Part shown: positions 52,918 through 63,646 of the stretch, piece by piece | Position numbering within the stretch: position 1 is the stretch's first letter | Layout of the letters: every line of letters starts with the position of its first letter | Source: Dokdonella sp. | GTDB lineage: Bacteria; Pseudomonadota; Gammaproteobacteria; Xanthomonadales; Rhodanobacteraceae | Direction of reading: 5' to 3' | NCBI GenBank assembly: GCA_016712865.1 | Contig: JADJQH010000002.1 | Coordinates: 868,001-932,000, forward strand | DNA: 64,000 nt | The notes under the pieces: generated by a model | Databases searched by the model: none | What the model saw: only the letters and a program-made list of their open reading frames with translations | Told to the model about the DNA's origin: nothing | Translations under genes and position numbers: made by a program

Positions 52918-55332
52918 TCATTCGTGACGCAAGGCAATGACCGGATCGATGCGCAGGGCGCGGCGGGCCGGCACCAGGATCGCCAGCAGGGCGACCAGGG
53001 CAAGCACACCCAACACCAGCGCATAGACCAGCGGTTCCGTCGGGTCGAAACCATTGAAGGATCCAACCAGCAAGCGTGCAAATGGCCAGCCCAGGGCAAG
53101 CCCGAGCAGGAGGCCGATGCCCACCTGAACGCTGCCGCGTCCAACCAGGCTGGCGAGCACCTGCCCCGCCGGTGCTCCCAGCGCCCTGCGCACGCCGATC
53201 TCGCGGGTTCTCTCGCGCACGGTGAAGGCCAGCACCCCATACAGGCCGGCGGCAGCCAGGAACAAAGCAATGAGTCCAAACACGGTGAACATGCGCGATA
53301 CCACGCGCAGGCCGAACACCGCTTCGGCAATCACCCGCTCGTATCCGCGAACCCAATAAGCCGGCGCATCCGGCTCCAGCTCGCGCACGATCTCGATGAG
53401 TCGCGGCGCAAATGCCTCGGGATCGCCAGCCGTGCGCACCGCCAGGCTGGCAAAGCGTGCGGGCTGCTGGCGCATCGGCACCAGCAAGGCTGGCCGCACC
53501 GGATCATCCAGGTCATCCAGCTGGGTGCGTGCGATCACGCCAACCACGGTCACCGTGGAATGATCGGACTCATCCGGATCCAGGGTGAAGCGTCGACCCA
53601 ACACCGGCCCGGCATCGCCGAAACGCTCGGCAAAAGTGCGATCCACGATGGCCACCGGCGTCGAGTCGGCGCGGTCGCGCGAATCGAACAGCCGGCCCTG
53701 CTCGAGCGTGAGGCCAAAGGTCGCGGCAAAGTGGTCGTCGATCGCGCCTGAGTAGACGAAGGTACGCGGCGCATCTGTGGCGGCGCCGTCGGCGATGACA
53801 CGCGTTCCGCTGGCAATGAGTCCGGGCAGGGTGGTTCCGGCAGCGGCATCGACGACACCCGGCTCGTTGCGCAGCCGTTCGGTGATGCGCTCGAAGCGCG
53901 CCACCTGCTGCGCACCTTCCCCTTCTCCCAGCTCGGGCAATCCAACCCGTGCACTCAACAGGTGCCCGGGCTGGATGCCGAAATCATTGTGCGCAAATCC
54001 ATTGATCCCGCGCACCATCACGCCGGCGGAAACCAGCAGCACGCAGGAAAGGGCGATCTCGCCAATCACCAGGCCACGGCTGATGCGTGCGAACGCACCA
54101 CCGGCAACGGCGCGGCTGTCGTCGCGCAGGGCCTGGTTGACGCCGCTGCCCGCGCGCAAGGCCGGCAACAGGCCGGTGATGAGGCCGGTGCCGAGCGCGG
54201 CCAGCACGGTAAGCAGAATCAGGTTTGCATCCACGGAGAAATGCATCCAGGTCGGCGGTCCGTCCTGCTCCGAGGTACGGAATACCAGATCGACCCAGTG
54301 CGCGCCCAGCCAACCCAGCGGCAATGCAATGGCTGCAGCCAGCAGGGACAGCAGCATGCTCTGGCAAAGCAGTTGCAACACCAGTCGCGCGCGGCTGGCG
54401 CCCAGCGCCGAGCGCACCGCCAGTTCCTGCCGGCGCGCCAGGGCGCGCGTCAGCATCAGGTTGGCGGCATTCGCACAGGCCACCAGCAAGACCAGCAAGA
54501 CCGCGATCAACATGACATTGAGAATGCCGCGCGTTCCCGCGTCGATGAAAAGCCAGGACAAAGGCTCGGCGCCGGTCGTGAGTTGTTCGAATGCGACCGG
54601 ATCCGCTTTCGCGGCCTCCATGCGCCATGCGGACAAGGCGGCATTCACGGCTGCCGGCGTCGCCCCATCGCGCAGGCGGGCAACCACCGCCCATTCACTG
54701 CCGTCACCCCGCGTGGCGCTCGCATCCAGGCTCCCCGCCAACCACACCTTTTCCTTGTACGGATAGCTGAACTGCGCCGGCATCACGCCGATGACGATCG
54801 CATCGCGCGCGTTGACACGCAGCGTGCGCCCGATGATCGATGCATCGGCATTGAAGCGATTGCGCCACAGTGAATCGGAAAGCAGCACGGTTGGCGCTGC
54901 CCCCGGCTGGCCATCCGCCGCAACAAATCCGCGACCCAGTTGCGGCACCACCTTGAGTACGTCGAGCAGGTTGCTGGTCAACTGTGCACCGGCATAGCGT
55001 TCGGTGCCTGCGGCATCGCCGAGATTCACCGTCATTTGCTGGAATCCACTCACCTCGGCAAGCGTGGCCAGTTGACGCTGCCAGTCCAGCAGATCGCGGT
55101 CGCCCACGTCCCCGAGTTCATCCGACCGGTCGGAGCTTGCGATGCCGAGGTGCAGCAGGCGTTCGGGCTGCGCGAACGGCAAGGGTCGGATCACCAAGGC
55201 GCTGAGGACCACCAGCATGAACATCACGCAGGCGAGGCCGGCGGCGAGCACGCCGACGACCAGCGCGGAGAAGGCGGGTTGCGCCGCGATCGTGCGCGCC
55301 GCACCGCGCAACTCGAATGCAAACGCTTTCAT
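52918..55332 (-). CDS. MacB/FtsX-type ABC permease 2
   Basis: An 804-residue paralogue of the other three permeases. It starts KAFAFELRGAARTIAAQPAF with the first helix about 21-45, has mid segment LLVACANAANLMLTRALARR, C-terminal GLYGVLAFTVRERTREIGVR and end DPVIALRHE. The ATG at 55332 follows GGGAGGAAAACAC, a strong site. It starts 37 bases after permease 1. Confidence 0.9.
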   Translation of the reverse strand: MKAFAFELRGAARTIAAQPAFSALVVGVLAAGLACVMFMLVVLSALVIRPLPFAQPERLLHLGIASSDRSDELGDVGDRDLLDWQRQLATLAEVSGFQQMTVNLGDAAGTERYAGAQLTSNLLDVLKVVPQLGRGFVAADGQPGAAPTVLLSDSLWRNRFNADASIIGRTLRVNARDAIVIGVMPAQFSYPYKEKVWLAGSLDASATRGDGSEWAVVARLRDGATPAAVNAALSAWRMEAAKADPVAFEQLTTGAEPLSWLFIDAGTRGILNVMLIAVLLVLLVACANAANLMLTRALARRQELAVRSALGASRARLVLQLLCQSMLLSLLAAAIALPLGWLGAHWVDLVFRTSEQDGPPTWMHFSVDANLILLTVLAALGTGLITGLLPALRAGSGVNQALRDDSRAVAGGAFARISRGLVIGEIALSCVLLVSAGVMVRGINGFAHNDFGIQPGHLLSARVGLPELGEGEGAQQVARFERITERLRNEPGVVDAAAGTTLPGLIASGTRVIADGAATDAPRTFVYSGAIDDHFAATFGLTLEQGRLFDSRDRADSTPVAIVDRTFAERFGDAGPVLGRRFTLDPDESDHSTVTVVGVIARTQLDDLDDPVRPALLVPMRQQPARFASLAVRTAGDPEAFAPRLIEIVRELEPDAPAYWVRGYERVIAEAVFGLRVVSRMFTVFGLIALFLAAAGLYGVLAFTVRERTREIGVRRALGAPAGQVLASLVGRGSVQVGIGLLLGLALGWPFARLLVGSFNGFDPTEPLVYALVLGVLALVALLAILVPARRALRIDPVIALRHE

Positions 55333-55369
55333 GTGTTTTCCTCCCACGTTGATTGGCCGCTGGCAGGGA

Positions 55370-57784
55370 TCACGACAAAGCCTCGCGTGGCGCCACCGTG
55401 CAGGCACGCCGCGCCGGCAGCAGGCAAGCCAGCAAGGTGGTGGCCAGCAGCAGCACAACGACGCCGATTGAAACCAGCAGATCGCCGGCCGGCACGCCAT
55501 ACAGCATTCCACTCAACGCGCGCGCCGATGCCCAGGCCAAGGCAAGGCCGCTGGCCACGCCGATGGCAGCGATCGCCATGCCACCATGCAGCACCAAACC
55601 CAGGATGCGAGCGGGTGTCGCCCCCAACACCTGGCGCAGCGCAAATTCGTGTCCGCGCTGGGTCACCGCGAATGCCATCAAGCCGTACAGACCACCCACG
55701 GCCAACAGCAGGGCCACACCGGCAAAGATGCCCAGCAGGACCAGGCTCAACCGACGCTCGGCCAAGGCCGCCGTGCGCACTTCCGCGAGCGGAGCAAGCC
55801 GATGCGGAATGTCGCCAGCCAGGCTCTGCAGCTGGCCACGCATCTCGCGCTCCAGGGCGGCCAAAGGCAAGGCCGAACGCACCACGATGTTGAATTCGGA
55901 CGCGGCCATCGGACGCTGCCCAAGGTTCAGGTAGATCGTGCCGGACGGCGCGCGATCCAGGCGGTGTTCATGCACATCGTTGACGACGCCGATGACGGTG
56001 AGGATGCGCGCATCGCCATCCATGTTGCCGAACTGGATGCGCTTGCCGATCGGATCGGCATTGCCCCAGGCGGTGCGTGCAGCCGCCGCGCTGATCACCG
56101 CCACGTTCTCGCCATCGGCACGGTCGCGCGCGTCGAAGCCTCGGCCGCTGAGCATGCGCATGCCGGCCGCCCTGAAGTAGTCGGCCGTGGCGATGCGGAA
56201 TTCGGCATAGCCCAGTCCGTCCACCGCATCGAGGCTGGCGAGGTCGGTAACGCTGCCGTCCCAGAAAGTCCCGCCGGCGCCACTGCCGGTCAACGGCAGG
56301 GCATTCACGCCGCCCGCGGCATCGACTCCGGGCAGGCTCGCGAATGCGTCAATCAGCGCCTGGTAACGGCGCGCGGTTTCCGCCGCCACGGCCGCGTCCT
56401 GTGACCACGGGCGGATCAGCTCCACCCGCATCGCGCTGCTGCCGTCAAAGCCGGGATCAACCGACATCAGGCTGACGAAGTTGCGTGTGAGCAGGCCGGC
56501 GCCGAACAACAACAGGGTCGTCAGTGCGGTTTGTCCGACCAGCAGCGTCGCACGCATGCGCAATTGCGCCTTGCCTGCGGACAAGCCGCGTCCGCTCTCT
56601 CGCAGGCTTGCATTGGGTGTGCCGCGCTGACTGCCCAGGAGTACGGCCAGCGCAACCACGCCAGCCATTGCCAGAGCCAGCAGGATGCCCATGCCTATCG
56701 CTGCGGGATCCAGCGCGATGTCGTCCAGGCGTGGCAAGCCGGCGCCGCCGCTGCGCAGCAGCAGGCGGATGGCGAGCGATGCGCCCGTCAAGCCGAGAAC
56801 GCAGGCCGACCCGGCAATCAGCAGGCTTTCCGCGAAGACCTGGCGAGCCAGGCGCGCCCGGCTCGCGCCGAGCGCCGAACGCACCGCCAACTCGCGTCCA
56901 CGCGCCACGTTCACGGCCAGCAGCAGGTTGGTTGCATTGGTCATCGCGATCAGCAGCAGGAAAGCGGTTCCTGCGGCCAGCAACAGCAGCGCATTGCGCA
57001 CCGGGGCGGCAATGGCGTCACGCAGCGGCATCAGGTCGAATCCCGCAGCGTCGACATCGTCACCGTGCTGCTCGTGCAGGCGCTTGGCCAGTGCGGCCGC
57101 GGCCAGGCGTGCTTGGGCCAGGCCCTCGCCCGCGTGCAGACGGCCAATGCCATCGAAGTTGTGCGCGCTGCGTGAATTGCCGGGGTGATCCAGCACCGAC
57201 AGCACCGGCGTCCACAACGCGGCCTGCGCGGGGAATGCAAATCCACGCGGCATCACGCCGATCACCGAATGCGTTTCACCGTTGATCTCGAACACCTGAC
57301 CCAGGACGTCGGCACGGCCACCGAAGCGGGATTGCCACAGATCGAATCCAATCACGGCCAGGCGCGCGCGCTCGTCGCCGGAAAAGCTGCGCCCGAGCAC
57401 GGGGGCAACGCCCAACACCTGGAAGAAGTTGTCGCCAACCAGAGCGTATCGGTGGCGCTGCGTATTCCCCGCGTAGGTAACCGGCGCACCCATGTCCGTG
57501 TAGTAGGCGGTTGCATCGAACGCATCCACCGTCGCTGACAGATCGGCATAGTTCGGATAGGCGAGGGCCATGTCGTGACCGTCTTCGGCGCGCTCGCGGA
57601 TCTGCACCAGACGCTCCGCATGCGGATACGGCAGATCGCGCAGCAGCACCGCATCGATCACCGCGTAGATGGCGGTCGCCGCGGCCAGACCGATGGCCAG
57701 CGTGAACGTCGCCAGCACTGCGGTGCCGGCTTGGGCGCGCAGGCTGCGTGCGGCATGCTTGAGGTCAGTCAGCCAGCCCATCAT
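55370..57784 (-). CDS. MacB/FtsX-type ABC permease 1
   Basis: An 804-residue paralogue, first of the four in transcription order. N-terminal GWLTDLKHAARSLRAQAG and helix about 22-45; mid segment LLIAMTNATNLLLAVNVARG; C-terminal GLYGLMAFAVTQRGHEFALR; end APREALS, differing from the DPxxALRxE end of the others. GGAGG lies nine to five bases before the paired ATGs at 57784/57781. It follows the first ATPase by 85 bases. Confidence 0.9.
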   Translation of the reverse strand: MMGWLTDLKHAARSLRAQAGTAVLATFTLAIGLAAATAIYAVIDAVLLRDLPYPHAERLVQIRERAEDGHDMALAYPNYADLSATVDAFDATAYYTDMGAPVTYAGNTQRHRYALVGDNFFQVLGVAPVLGRSFSGDERARLAVIGFDLWQSRFGGRADVLGQVFEINGETHSVIGVMPRGFAFPAQAALWTPVLSVLDHPGNSRSAHNFDGIGRLHAGEGLAQARLAAAALAKRLHEQHGDDVDAAGFDLMPLRDAIAAPVRNALLLLAAGTAFLLLIAMTNATNLLLAVNVARGRELAVRSALGASRARLARQVFAESLLIAGSACVLGLTGASLAIRLLLRSGGAGLPRLDDIALDPAAIGMGILLALAMAGVVALAVLLGSQRGTPNASLRESGRGLSAGKAQLRMRATLLVGQTALTTLLLFGAGLLTRNFVSLMSVDPGFDGSSAMRVELIRPWSQDAAVAAETARRYQALIDAFASLPGVDAAGGVNALPLTGSGAGGTFWDGSVTDLASLDAVDGLGYAEFRIATADYFRAAGMRMLSGRGFDARDRADGENVAVISAAAARTAWGNADPIGKRIQFGNMDGDARILTVIGVVNDVHEHRLDRAPSGTIYLNLGQRPMAASEFNIVVRSALPLAALEREMRGQLQSLAGDIPHRLAPLAEVRTAALAERRLSLVLLGIFAGVALLLAVGGLYGLMAFAVTQRGHEFALRQVLGATPARILGLVLHGGMAIAAIGVASGLALAWASARALSGMLYGVPAGDLLVSIGVVVLLLATTLLACLLPARRACTVAPREALS

Positions 57785-57869
57785 TCGACACCTCCGCAAT
57801 CGCCTCGCCAGTCAGTCATCGTGCCGAGCCCCGCCATGGAAAGCGCCGCAGGTTCGCCGTCGTTCCCGT

Positions 57870-58622
<753 letters not shown>

Positions 58623-58690
58623 GCTGTTCTCGCGATGGCAGTGGGTTCAATGGCGTGCTTGTTGTTCGATTCGTTCATTCGAGGCGAATG

Positions 58691-59950
58691 TCATTCGAGA
58701 CGGATGCGGTCATGCTGGTCGTATGCGCTGGTATCGGAAAGAATGATGCGGTCACCGACGTTGAGCCCGGAGCGGATCTCGATCTGGTTGACCGAACTGC
58801 GGCCAAACTGCACGGGCACGCGCGTCGCCACGTCGTTGGCATCCAGCTTGAACAGGCGCACTTCGGAATCGGCCTGGCCAAAGGCCGGTCGACCCACGTA
58901 CAGCGCATCGACCAGGCGTTCCAACTCGATGGTGCCGTCCACGGAAAGGTCGGGGCGCGCACCTGCGGGCAAATCACCCACCAGTTCCACATCGACCTGC
59001 ACCGTGCCGTTCTGCACGGCCGGATCGATGCGCAGCACCTTGCCTTCGACGATGCCATTGCGGGTGTCGATGTGCGCGGCCTGCCCGATGACGATGTCCT
59101 TGGCCTGGGTTTCGGCAATGCGAAGTTCCGCCATCAGGTCACCGGGGCGGGCCACGCGCGCGAGGTTGCTGCCGGCGGCGACCTGCTGGCCTTCTTCAAC
59201 CGCCACACGCTGCAGGATGCCGGCGATACCCGCGCGCACCTGCAAGCTATCCACCTGGCGCTGGCGCAGATCACGCGTGTTGGCGAGCTGATCAAGACGC
59301 GCCTGCTCGGCGGCAAGCTGGGCGGCGATGTTGCGCCGGAACTCGTCAACGCGCTGCTGTTCGATGTCGACCCGATACTTGAGCTGCTCAAGCACGACCA
59401 GGCTCTTGCGATACTGCACGGCGGGAATGATGCCCTTCTCCGCCACCACCTTTTCCGATTCCGCCTGCATGCGCGCGGTTTCGTAATCGGTTTTCGCCTG
59501 CGCCTGCGCGGCCTGCTGATCGAGCAGGCGCGAGGTGAGTTCGGTGCGCTTGGCGGCAAGGTCGGACTGCGCGGCAGTCAGTTCCGCATTGGCCGCCAGC
59601 AACTGGTCGTCCACTTCCGGATTGCCAAGCTCGAGAATGATGGTATCGGCCTCGACCACCGCACCTGGCTTGATCAGCACGCGCTCGACGCGCGCCGAAG
59701 TCTCAGCCGCGATCCAGCGGATCTCCTTGGGCACCAGGGTGCCGGGACCACGCACTTCGCGCAGCAGCTCACCGCGCTTGACGGTGTCGACCAATACGCT
59801 GCTGCGTTCCACGCCGGGCAATGCCGGATCGAGCATGAGCAAAGCGGCCACGGCCGCGATGGAAAGGCTGCCGATCGCCAAGGCGGTGATGATCTGGCGA
59901 CGACGCTTGCGTTGTTTGAGTTCGGGTCGGGCAATGTCCATGCCCTGCAT
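58691..59950 (-). CDS. Periplasmic adaptor (MacA/HlyD-like membrane fusion protein)
   Basis: A 419-residue protein. The N-terminal anchor helix (about 20-42, ITALAIGSLSIAAVAALLML) is followed by a biotinyl-lipoyl-like half (LREVRGPGTLVPKEIRWIAA), a coiled-coil hairpin (about 115-215), and the second half VEEGQQVAAGSNLARVARPG. It would bridge the inner-membrane permeases to an outer-membrane channel; no TolC homologue is in the window. The first gene of the operon. Start ATG at 59950 or 59941. Confidence 0.92.
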   Translation of the reverse strand: MQGMDIARPELKQRKRRRQIITALAIGSLSIAAVAALLMLDPALPGVERSSVLVDTVKRGELLREVRGPGTLVPKEIRWIAAETSARVERVLIKPGAVVEADTIILELGNPEVDDQLLAANAELTAAQSDLAAKRTELTSRLLDQQAAQAQAKTDYETARMQAESEKVVAEKGIIPAVQYRKSLVVLEQLKYRVDIEQQRVDEFRRNIAAQLAAEQARLDQLANTRDLRQRQVDSLQVRAGIAGILQRVAVEEGQQVAAGSNLARVARPGDLMAELRIAETQAKDIVIGQAAHIDTRNGIVEGKVLRIDPAVQNGTVQVDVELVGDLPAGARPDLSVDGTIELERLVDALYVGRPAFGQADSEVRLFKLDANDVATRVPVQFGRSSVNQIEIRSGLNVGDRIILSDTSAYDQHDRIRLE

Positions 59951-60088
59951 ATAGCAGGGCCCGTGCCAACCCGGGCTAATCTCTCAGCGCATTGTTTTCA
60001 CAGGTTATTTTCGTACGCGCCCGGATTCTGTCCGGTGCGGAGCGTCCGCTTTCGAACACCTGCCCGCACGGTGCGAACACCAGTGTTC

Positions 60089-60487
60089 GTAGAACCGGGC
60101 TTGCTCGGCTGGATGCGTGGCGTGGCGATGAGCGGAGCAAGCAAGGAGCGAAGCAAGCTCCGCTCTACGGAAACGATGGATCGCAGGCATGGACGCCATT
60201 GCCTGCCCCTGTAGAGCCGAGCTTGCTCGGCTGGATGTGCGGCAATGCGATCAGCGGAGCAAGCTCCGCTCTACGGAAACGATGGATCGCAGGCATGGAC
60301 GCCATTGCCCGCCCCTGTAGAGCCGAGCTTGCTCGGCTGGATGTGCGGCAATGCGATCAGCGGAGCAAGCTCCGCTCTACGGAAACGATGGATCGTAGGC
60401 ATGGACGCCATTGCCTGCCCCTGTAGAGCCGAGCTTGCTCGGCTGGATGTGCGGCAATGCGATCAGCGGAGCAAGCCCCGCTCTACG
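60089..60487. repeat. Tandem palindromic repeat array, 106-bp period
   Basis: Four units: a diverged first copy at 60089, then copies at 60211, 60317 and 60423 with an exact 106-base period. Each contains a C-type palindrome (GCCGAGCTTGCTCGGC), linker TGGATGTGCGGCAATGCGAT, a G-type palindrome (GCGGAGCAAGCTCCGC), and a second linker with ATGGATCGCAGGCATGGACG. The cores are the same as in the arrays at 1790 and 20160. It sits upstream of the adaptor gene, on the promoter side of the export operon. Confidence 0.95.
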
Positions 60488-60514
60488 GGATGGAGGTTTG
60501 GTGATTTGGAATGG

Positions 60515-61240
60515 CTAACCGTGCCCTCGGGTTTCGGCCAGACTGGCAATCGCTGCGGGTATCGACGCGGCATCGGCAACCTCGATCACCCGCGCGTGAC
60601 CCGGCGCAAATTCCGCATCGTTTTCCAATTGCCAGGTGGAGTGGTAGGGCATGTACACGCCGCAGCCACCGAGTGTCACCACCGGCGCGATGTCCGAGCG
60701 CACCGAGTTGCCGACCATGACAAAGTCCGCCGGCGCCACTTCGCATTCGGCGAGCACGCGTGCGTAGGCGGCAGGATCCTTTTCGGAAACAATCTCGATG
60801 CGATGGAACAGGTCGCCGAGTTGCGAACGGGCCACCTTGCCCTGCTGGTGCAAGAGGTCACCCTTGGTGATCAACACGATCCGGCACATGCCGGCTACGG
60901 TTTCCACGGCATCGCGAATGCCGGGCAGCAATTCGACCGGATGGGCCAGCACGTCCTTGCCGATGCCAACCAGGCGGTGCAGGTCCGCCGCGCTGATGCG
61001 GCCATCGCTGATGGCGAAGGCCGCCTCGATCATCGACAGGGTCATGCCCTTCGCGCCGTAACCGAACAAGGCAACATTGCTGCGCTCGATCGACAGCAGT
61101 CGATCATGCACGCGCGCGTCGGCGAGATCGACGTAGCGCCCGACAATGCGCTCGAACTCGGCCTGCGCGGCGTCGTAGAAATCCTGGCTGCGCCAGAGCG
61201 TGTCGTCGCCGTCGAAACCGACCAGTTCAAACATCGTCAT
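60515..61240 (-). CDS. HAD-family hydrolase
   Basis: A 241-residue cytosolic phosphatase-like protein. HAD motif I is VGFDGDDTLW (nucleophile in the position of DxDxT, with GDDTLW as in the YjjG/2-haloacid-like group), motif II is IVLITKGD, and motif III/IV is KDPAAYARVL with MVGNSVRSDI. The substrate is unknown. The start at 61240 or 61234 overlaps the end of the diguanylate cyclase gene by up to 14 bases, so translation is probably coupled. Confidence 0.87.
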   Translation of the reverse strand: MTMFELVGFDGDDTLWRSQDFYDAAQAEFERIVGRYVDLADARVHDRLLSIERSNVALFGYGAKGMTLSMIEAAFAISDGRISAADLHRLVGIGKDVLAHPVELLPGIRDAVETVAGMCRIVLITKGDLLHQQGKVARSQLGDLFHRIEIVSEKDPAAYARVLAECEVAPADFVMVGNSVRSDIAPVVTLGGCGVYMPYHSTWQLENDAEFAPGHARVIEVADAASIPAAIASLAETRGHG

Positions 61241-62444
61241 TCTGCGGCGTCGGCGCTGCATCGACCGCGCCGTGTCCTCGACGCGCGCGGATCCGGCCGG
61301 GCTCCAGCATGCTGATCGAAACCACGCGGTTGCGACCTTGCTGCTTGGCGGCATACAGGGCAACGTCGACCGCCGCATAGAAGCCGTCGTCATCGCGATC
61401 ACGGGCCGCATGGAAGCTGCCGACCCCCATGCTCACGGTGACCGGCACATTGATGCCGGCACAGGCAATCGGCTGCGCCTCCAAGGCCTCGCGGAAGGCT
61501 TCGGCCCGGATCGTGGCCGACACTTCATCCACATCGCGCAGGATCAGCGCAAATTCCTCGCCGCCAATGCGCGCCACCATCACGTCATCAGCGGAAAACA
61601 TCCTGGCCAGCTTGCGCGCCAGGCGCCGCAAAACCTCATCGCCAATGACATGGCCATGGCGATCATTGATGGACTTGAAATGATCGATGTCCAGCAATAC
61701 GAGCGCCACGCCGGCACCCTGCAACCACTGTGCTTCGCGCACCAGGCCGTTCAGGGTCTCCGCGAACGTGCGTCGGTTGCTCAGCCCGGTGAGGGCATCG
61801 GTCTGACTCAACTTTTCGTACTGGTCGCGCTGGCCGCGCAGGGCATCGTCCAGATCGAGGCGACGGCGGAAGTCGGCGCGCGAGCGAAAGGCGGCGTTGA
61901 CCAGATAGATCGAGAAGACGCTCATCGCCGCGGCCATCAGCGGCTCGGCGGAGTCCATCCACAGGATGGCCAGCACCGGAACCAGCAGCATCACGATACC
62001 GGCCAAGGCCAGCCGCATTACCGGTGTGTACAGGTGGGCAAACACCGAGGCAAACGCGATGGTGGCCATCAGAGTGGTGTTGCGTGTCTGCACGCCGGCC
62101 ATGTCGTCGAGCAGGATCCAGGCCTGCACCGCGGACCAGATCAGCGTGGTGGCCAGGCAGATCAGGACATAGCGCGAAATCCAGCGCGACTGCGCGGCTG
62201 CATCCGTCTTGGGTGGTCGGCTGCGCATGCGGATCCACGCCAGCAGCACCAGGACCAAGGTGATCGCGGTGGAGTTCCAAGGCGCATTGTTGAAGTAACC
62301 GGCGGCATAGCCGAGCGGCAACCATGCCAACAGGTAGAGGAATCCACCACGCGCCGAGCGCGTATGGATCTCGAGTGCACGCGTGCGCACCCGATGGTCG
62401 TATCGGCCTTGCGCGTCTGCAGCATCCTGGTTGGCAGCAACCAT
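61227..62444 (-). CDS. Membrane diguanylate cyclase (GGDEF)
   Basis: A 405-residue protein. About six membrane helices (residues 35-185) form a sensor region without a recognised fold. A short coiled coil follows, then a GGDEF domain (about 215-375): DALTGLSNRRTFAETL, LLDIDHFKSINDRHGHVIGD, and the active-site loop RIGGEEFAL. An RxxD inhibitory site is not evident at the usual distance before GGEEF. It makes c-di-GMP. GGGGGAG lies seven bases before the ATG at 62444, favouring it over 62450. Confidence 0.9.
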   Translation of the reverse strand: MVAANQDAADAQGRYDHRVRTRALEIHTRSARGGFLYLLAWLPLGYAAGYFNNAPWNSTAITLVLVLLAWIRMRSRPPKTDAAAQSRWISRYVLICLATTLIWSAVQAWILLDDMAGVQTRNTTLMATIAFASVFAHLYTPVMRLALAGIVMLLVPVLAILWMDSAEPLMAAAMSVFSIYLVNAAFRSRADFRRRLDLDDALRGQRDQYEKLSQTDALTGLSNRRTFAETLNGLVREAQWLQGAGVALVLLDIDHFKSINDRHGHVIGDEVLRRLARKLARMFSADDVMVARIGGEEFALILRDVDEVSATIRAEAFREALEAQPIACAGINVPVTVSMGVGSFHAARDRDDDGFYAAVDVALYAAKQQGRNRVVSISMLEPGRIRARRGHGAVDAAPTPQNDDV

Positions 62445-62676
62445 GAGCATCTCCCCCGAGAGCGCAGGTCATCCGGACAATGATCCCACAGACCATCGCG
62501 GTCGGCACTCGACCGGAGGACCCGAACCTGTGATGGCCTCGACGAAAACCCGGGAAAGTCCTTGCCCGCTCACACGCGAAGACGAAGATCGCCTTCCGAT
62601 TTGGCGGCATCGACCTTCCGCGATCAGTTCTCCGCAACTTCGATCAAATGGTGCCGATTCTCCGGTGCGGCCTACA

Positions 62677-62862
62677 TCAGCCGCATTTGCTGTACCCGCA
62701 GTTCAGGCAGGTGGCACAGCCGTCCATGATGATGGTGGCGTTGGTATTGCACTTCTGGCAGAGCGTGGCGCCTGCCGGGAAGGCAGCTTCGGCATCGTCT
62801 TCGCGCAGTTCGGACTCAACCGGAGAAGAATGTGAATCCTTCTTCTTCGACGCGGCGTTCAC
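62677..62862 (-). CDS. Zinc-ribbon C-terminal piece of class II ribonucleotide reductase
   Basis: A 61-residue protein ending with a zinc ribbon: GATLCQKCNTNATIIMDGCA then TCLNCGYSKCG. This matches the C-terminal Cys-rich tail of NrdJ-type reductases, where the tail Cys re-reduce the active site. The GTG start at 62862 overlaps the stop of the nrdJ-like gene (GTGA), so it acts as a detached C-terminal domain made in step with it. Confidence 0.8.
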   Translation of the reverse strand: MNAASKKKDSHSSPVESELREDDAEAAFPAGATLCQKCNTNATIIMDGCATCLNCGYSKCG

Positions 62863-63470
62863 ACCTGCGCCGTGGCGGGCGCTTTCAGACTTTTTTTTGC
62901 GCGCCCTTCATAGGCCGCACGCTTTTCCGCCAGCAAGGCGCGCTGCGACGGATCCATTTCCGGATCGTGCAGCAAGCCGATCATCTTCATGTGGCGTTCG
63001 ACCACCAGTCCGAGCTCGGCGACGATGCTCGGCATATAGGTGCCGCCCGCCTTGAAGTAACCGCCGCGCGGATCGAACACCGCCTTGAGTTCTTCCACGA
63101 GGAAGGTCACGTCACCGCCTTTGCGGAACACGGCGGACATGATGCGGGTGAGCGCAACGATCCACTGGAAGTGTTCCATGTTCTTCGAATTGATGAAGAT
63201 CTCGAAGGGCCGGCGCTGCTCGTGCTCGGTGCCCTGGTTGAGCACGATGTCGTTGATGGTCACGTACAGCGCGTGCTCGAACAGCGGCGACTTGATCTTG
63301 TAGGTGGCACCGATGAGCTCGTCCGGGCGCTCCACCTTTTCATGCATCTGGATGACTTCGGCCGTGGCCAGCTCGGGCTCTGCAGCGACAGGCGCTGACA
63401 CCGCCGGCTTTGCCTCGTCCGGCTTGACCACGTTGTAGCCCTTGATCTTCTTGCTGATCTTGATCGCCAT
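62859..63470 (-). CDS. nrdJ: Adenosylcobalamin-dependent ribonucleotide reductase, NrdJb-type subunit (TSCPD domain)
   Basis: A 203-residue protein similar to the small NrdJb half of split class II ribonucleotide reductases: KIKGYNVVKPDE, YKIKSPLFEHALYVTINDIV, RRPFEIFINSKNMEHFQWIV, ALTRIMSAVFRKGGDVTFLV, FDPRGGYFKAGGTYMPSIVA. The catalytic NrdJa half is not in the window and should lie beyond it or elsewhere. AAGGAG lies upstream of the ATG at 63470. It overlaps the zinc-ribbon gene by four bases. Confidence 0.88.
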   Translation of the reverse strand: MAIKISKKIKGYNVVKPDEAKPAVSAPVAAEPELATAEVIQMHEKVERPDELIGATYKIKSPLFEHALYVTINDIVLNQGTEHEQRRPFEIFINSKNMEHFQWIVALTRIMSAVFRKGGDVTFLVEELKAVFDPRGGYFKAGGTYMPSIVAELGLVVERHMKMIGLLHDPEMDPSQRALLAEKRAAYEGRAKKSLKAPATAQV

Positions 63471-63611
63471 CCGGCGCACTCCTTGGTATTCGATTGCGGA
63501 ACGCGTTCAGCGACCGTCGGTTGCGGCGACGCCATGCGCGTCGCTCCTGCACATCCGCCTCAACAGGCTGTACCGGCCAGGGCTTGGGGCCGTGACCGGT
63601 ACCGGGAGATA

Positions 63612-63639
63612 CCGTTCCCGCCGGTCACGGCGGGAACGG
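63612..63639 (-). terminator. Hairpin downstream of the Lys-rich gene
   Basis: A perfect 12-bp stem CCGTTCCCGCCG / CGGCGGGAACGG with a four-base loop, starting eight bases after the Lys/Ala-rich gene stop. No T-run follows on the minus strand, so it may be a weak or Rho-assisted terminator. Confidence 0.55.
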
Positions 63640-63646
63640 CATGCCC

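Noticed and set aside
49592-52927. Plus-strand open frame of about 1100 codons across the permease genes
   Set aside because: It lies antisense to two well-supported MacB/FtsX permeases and its translation is low-complexity Gln/His/Arg-rich sequence without homology.
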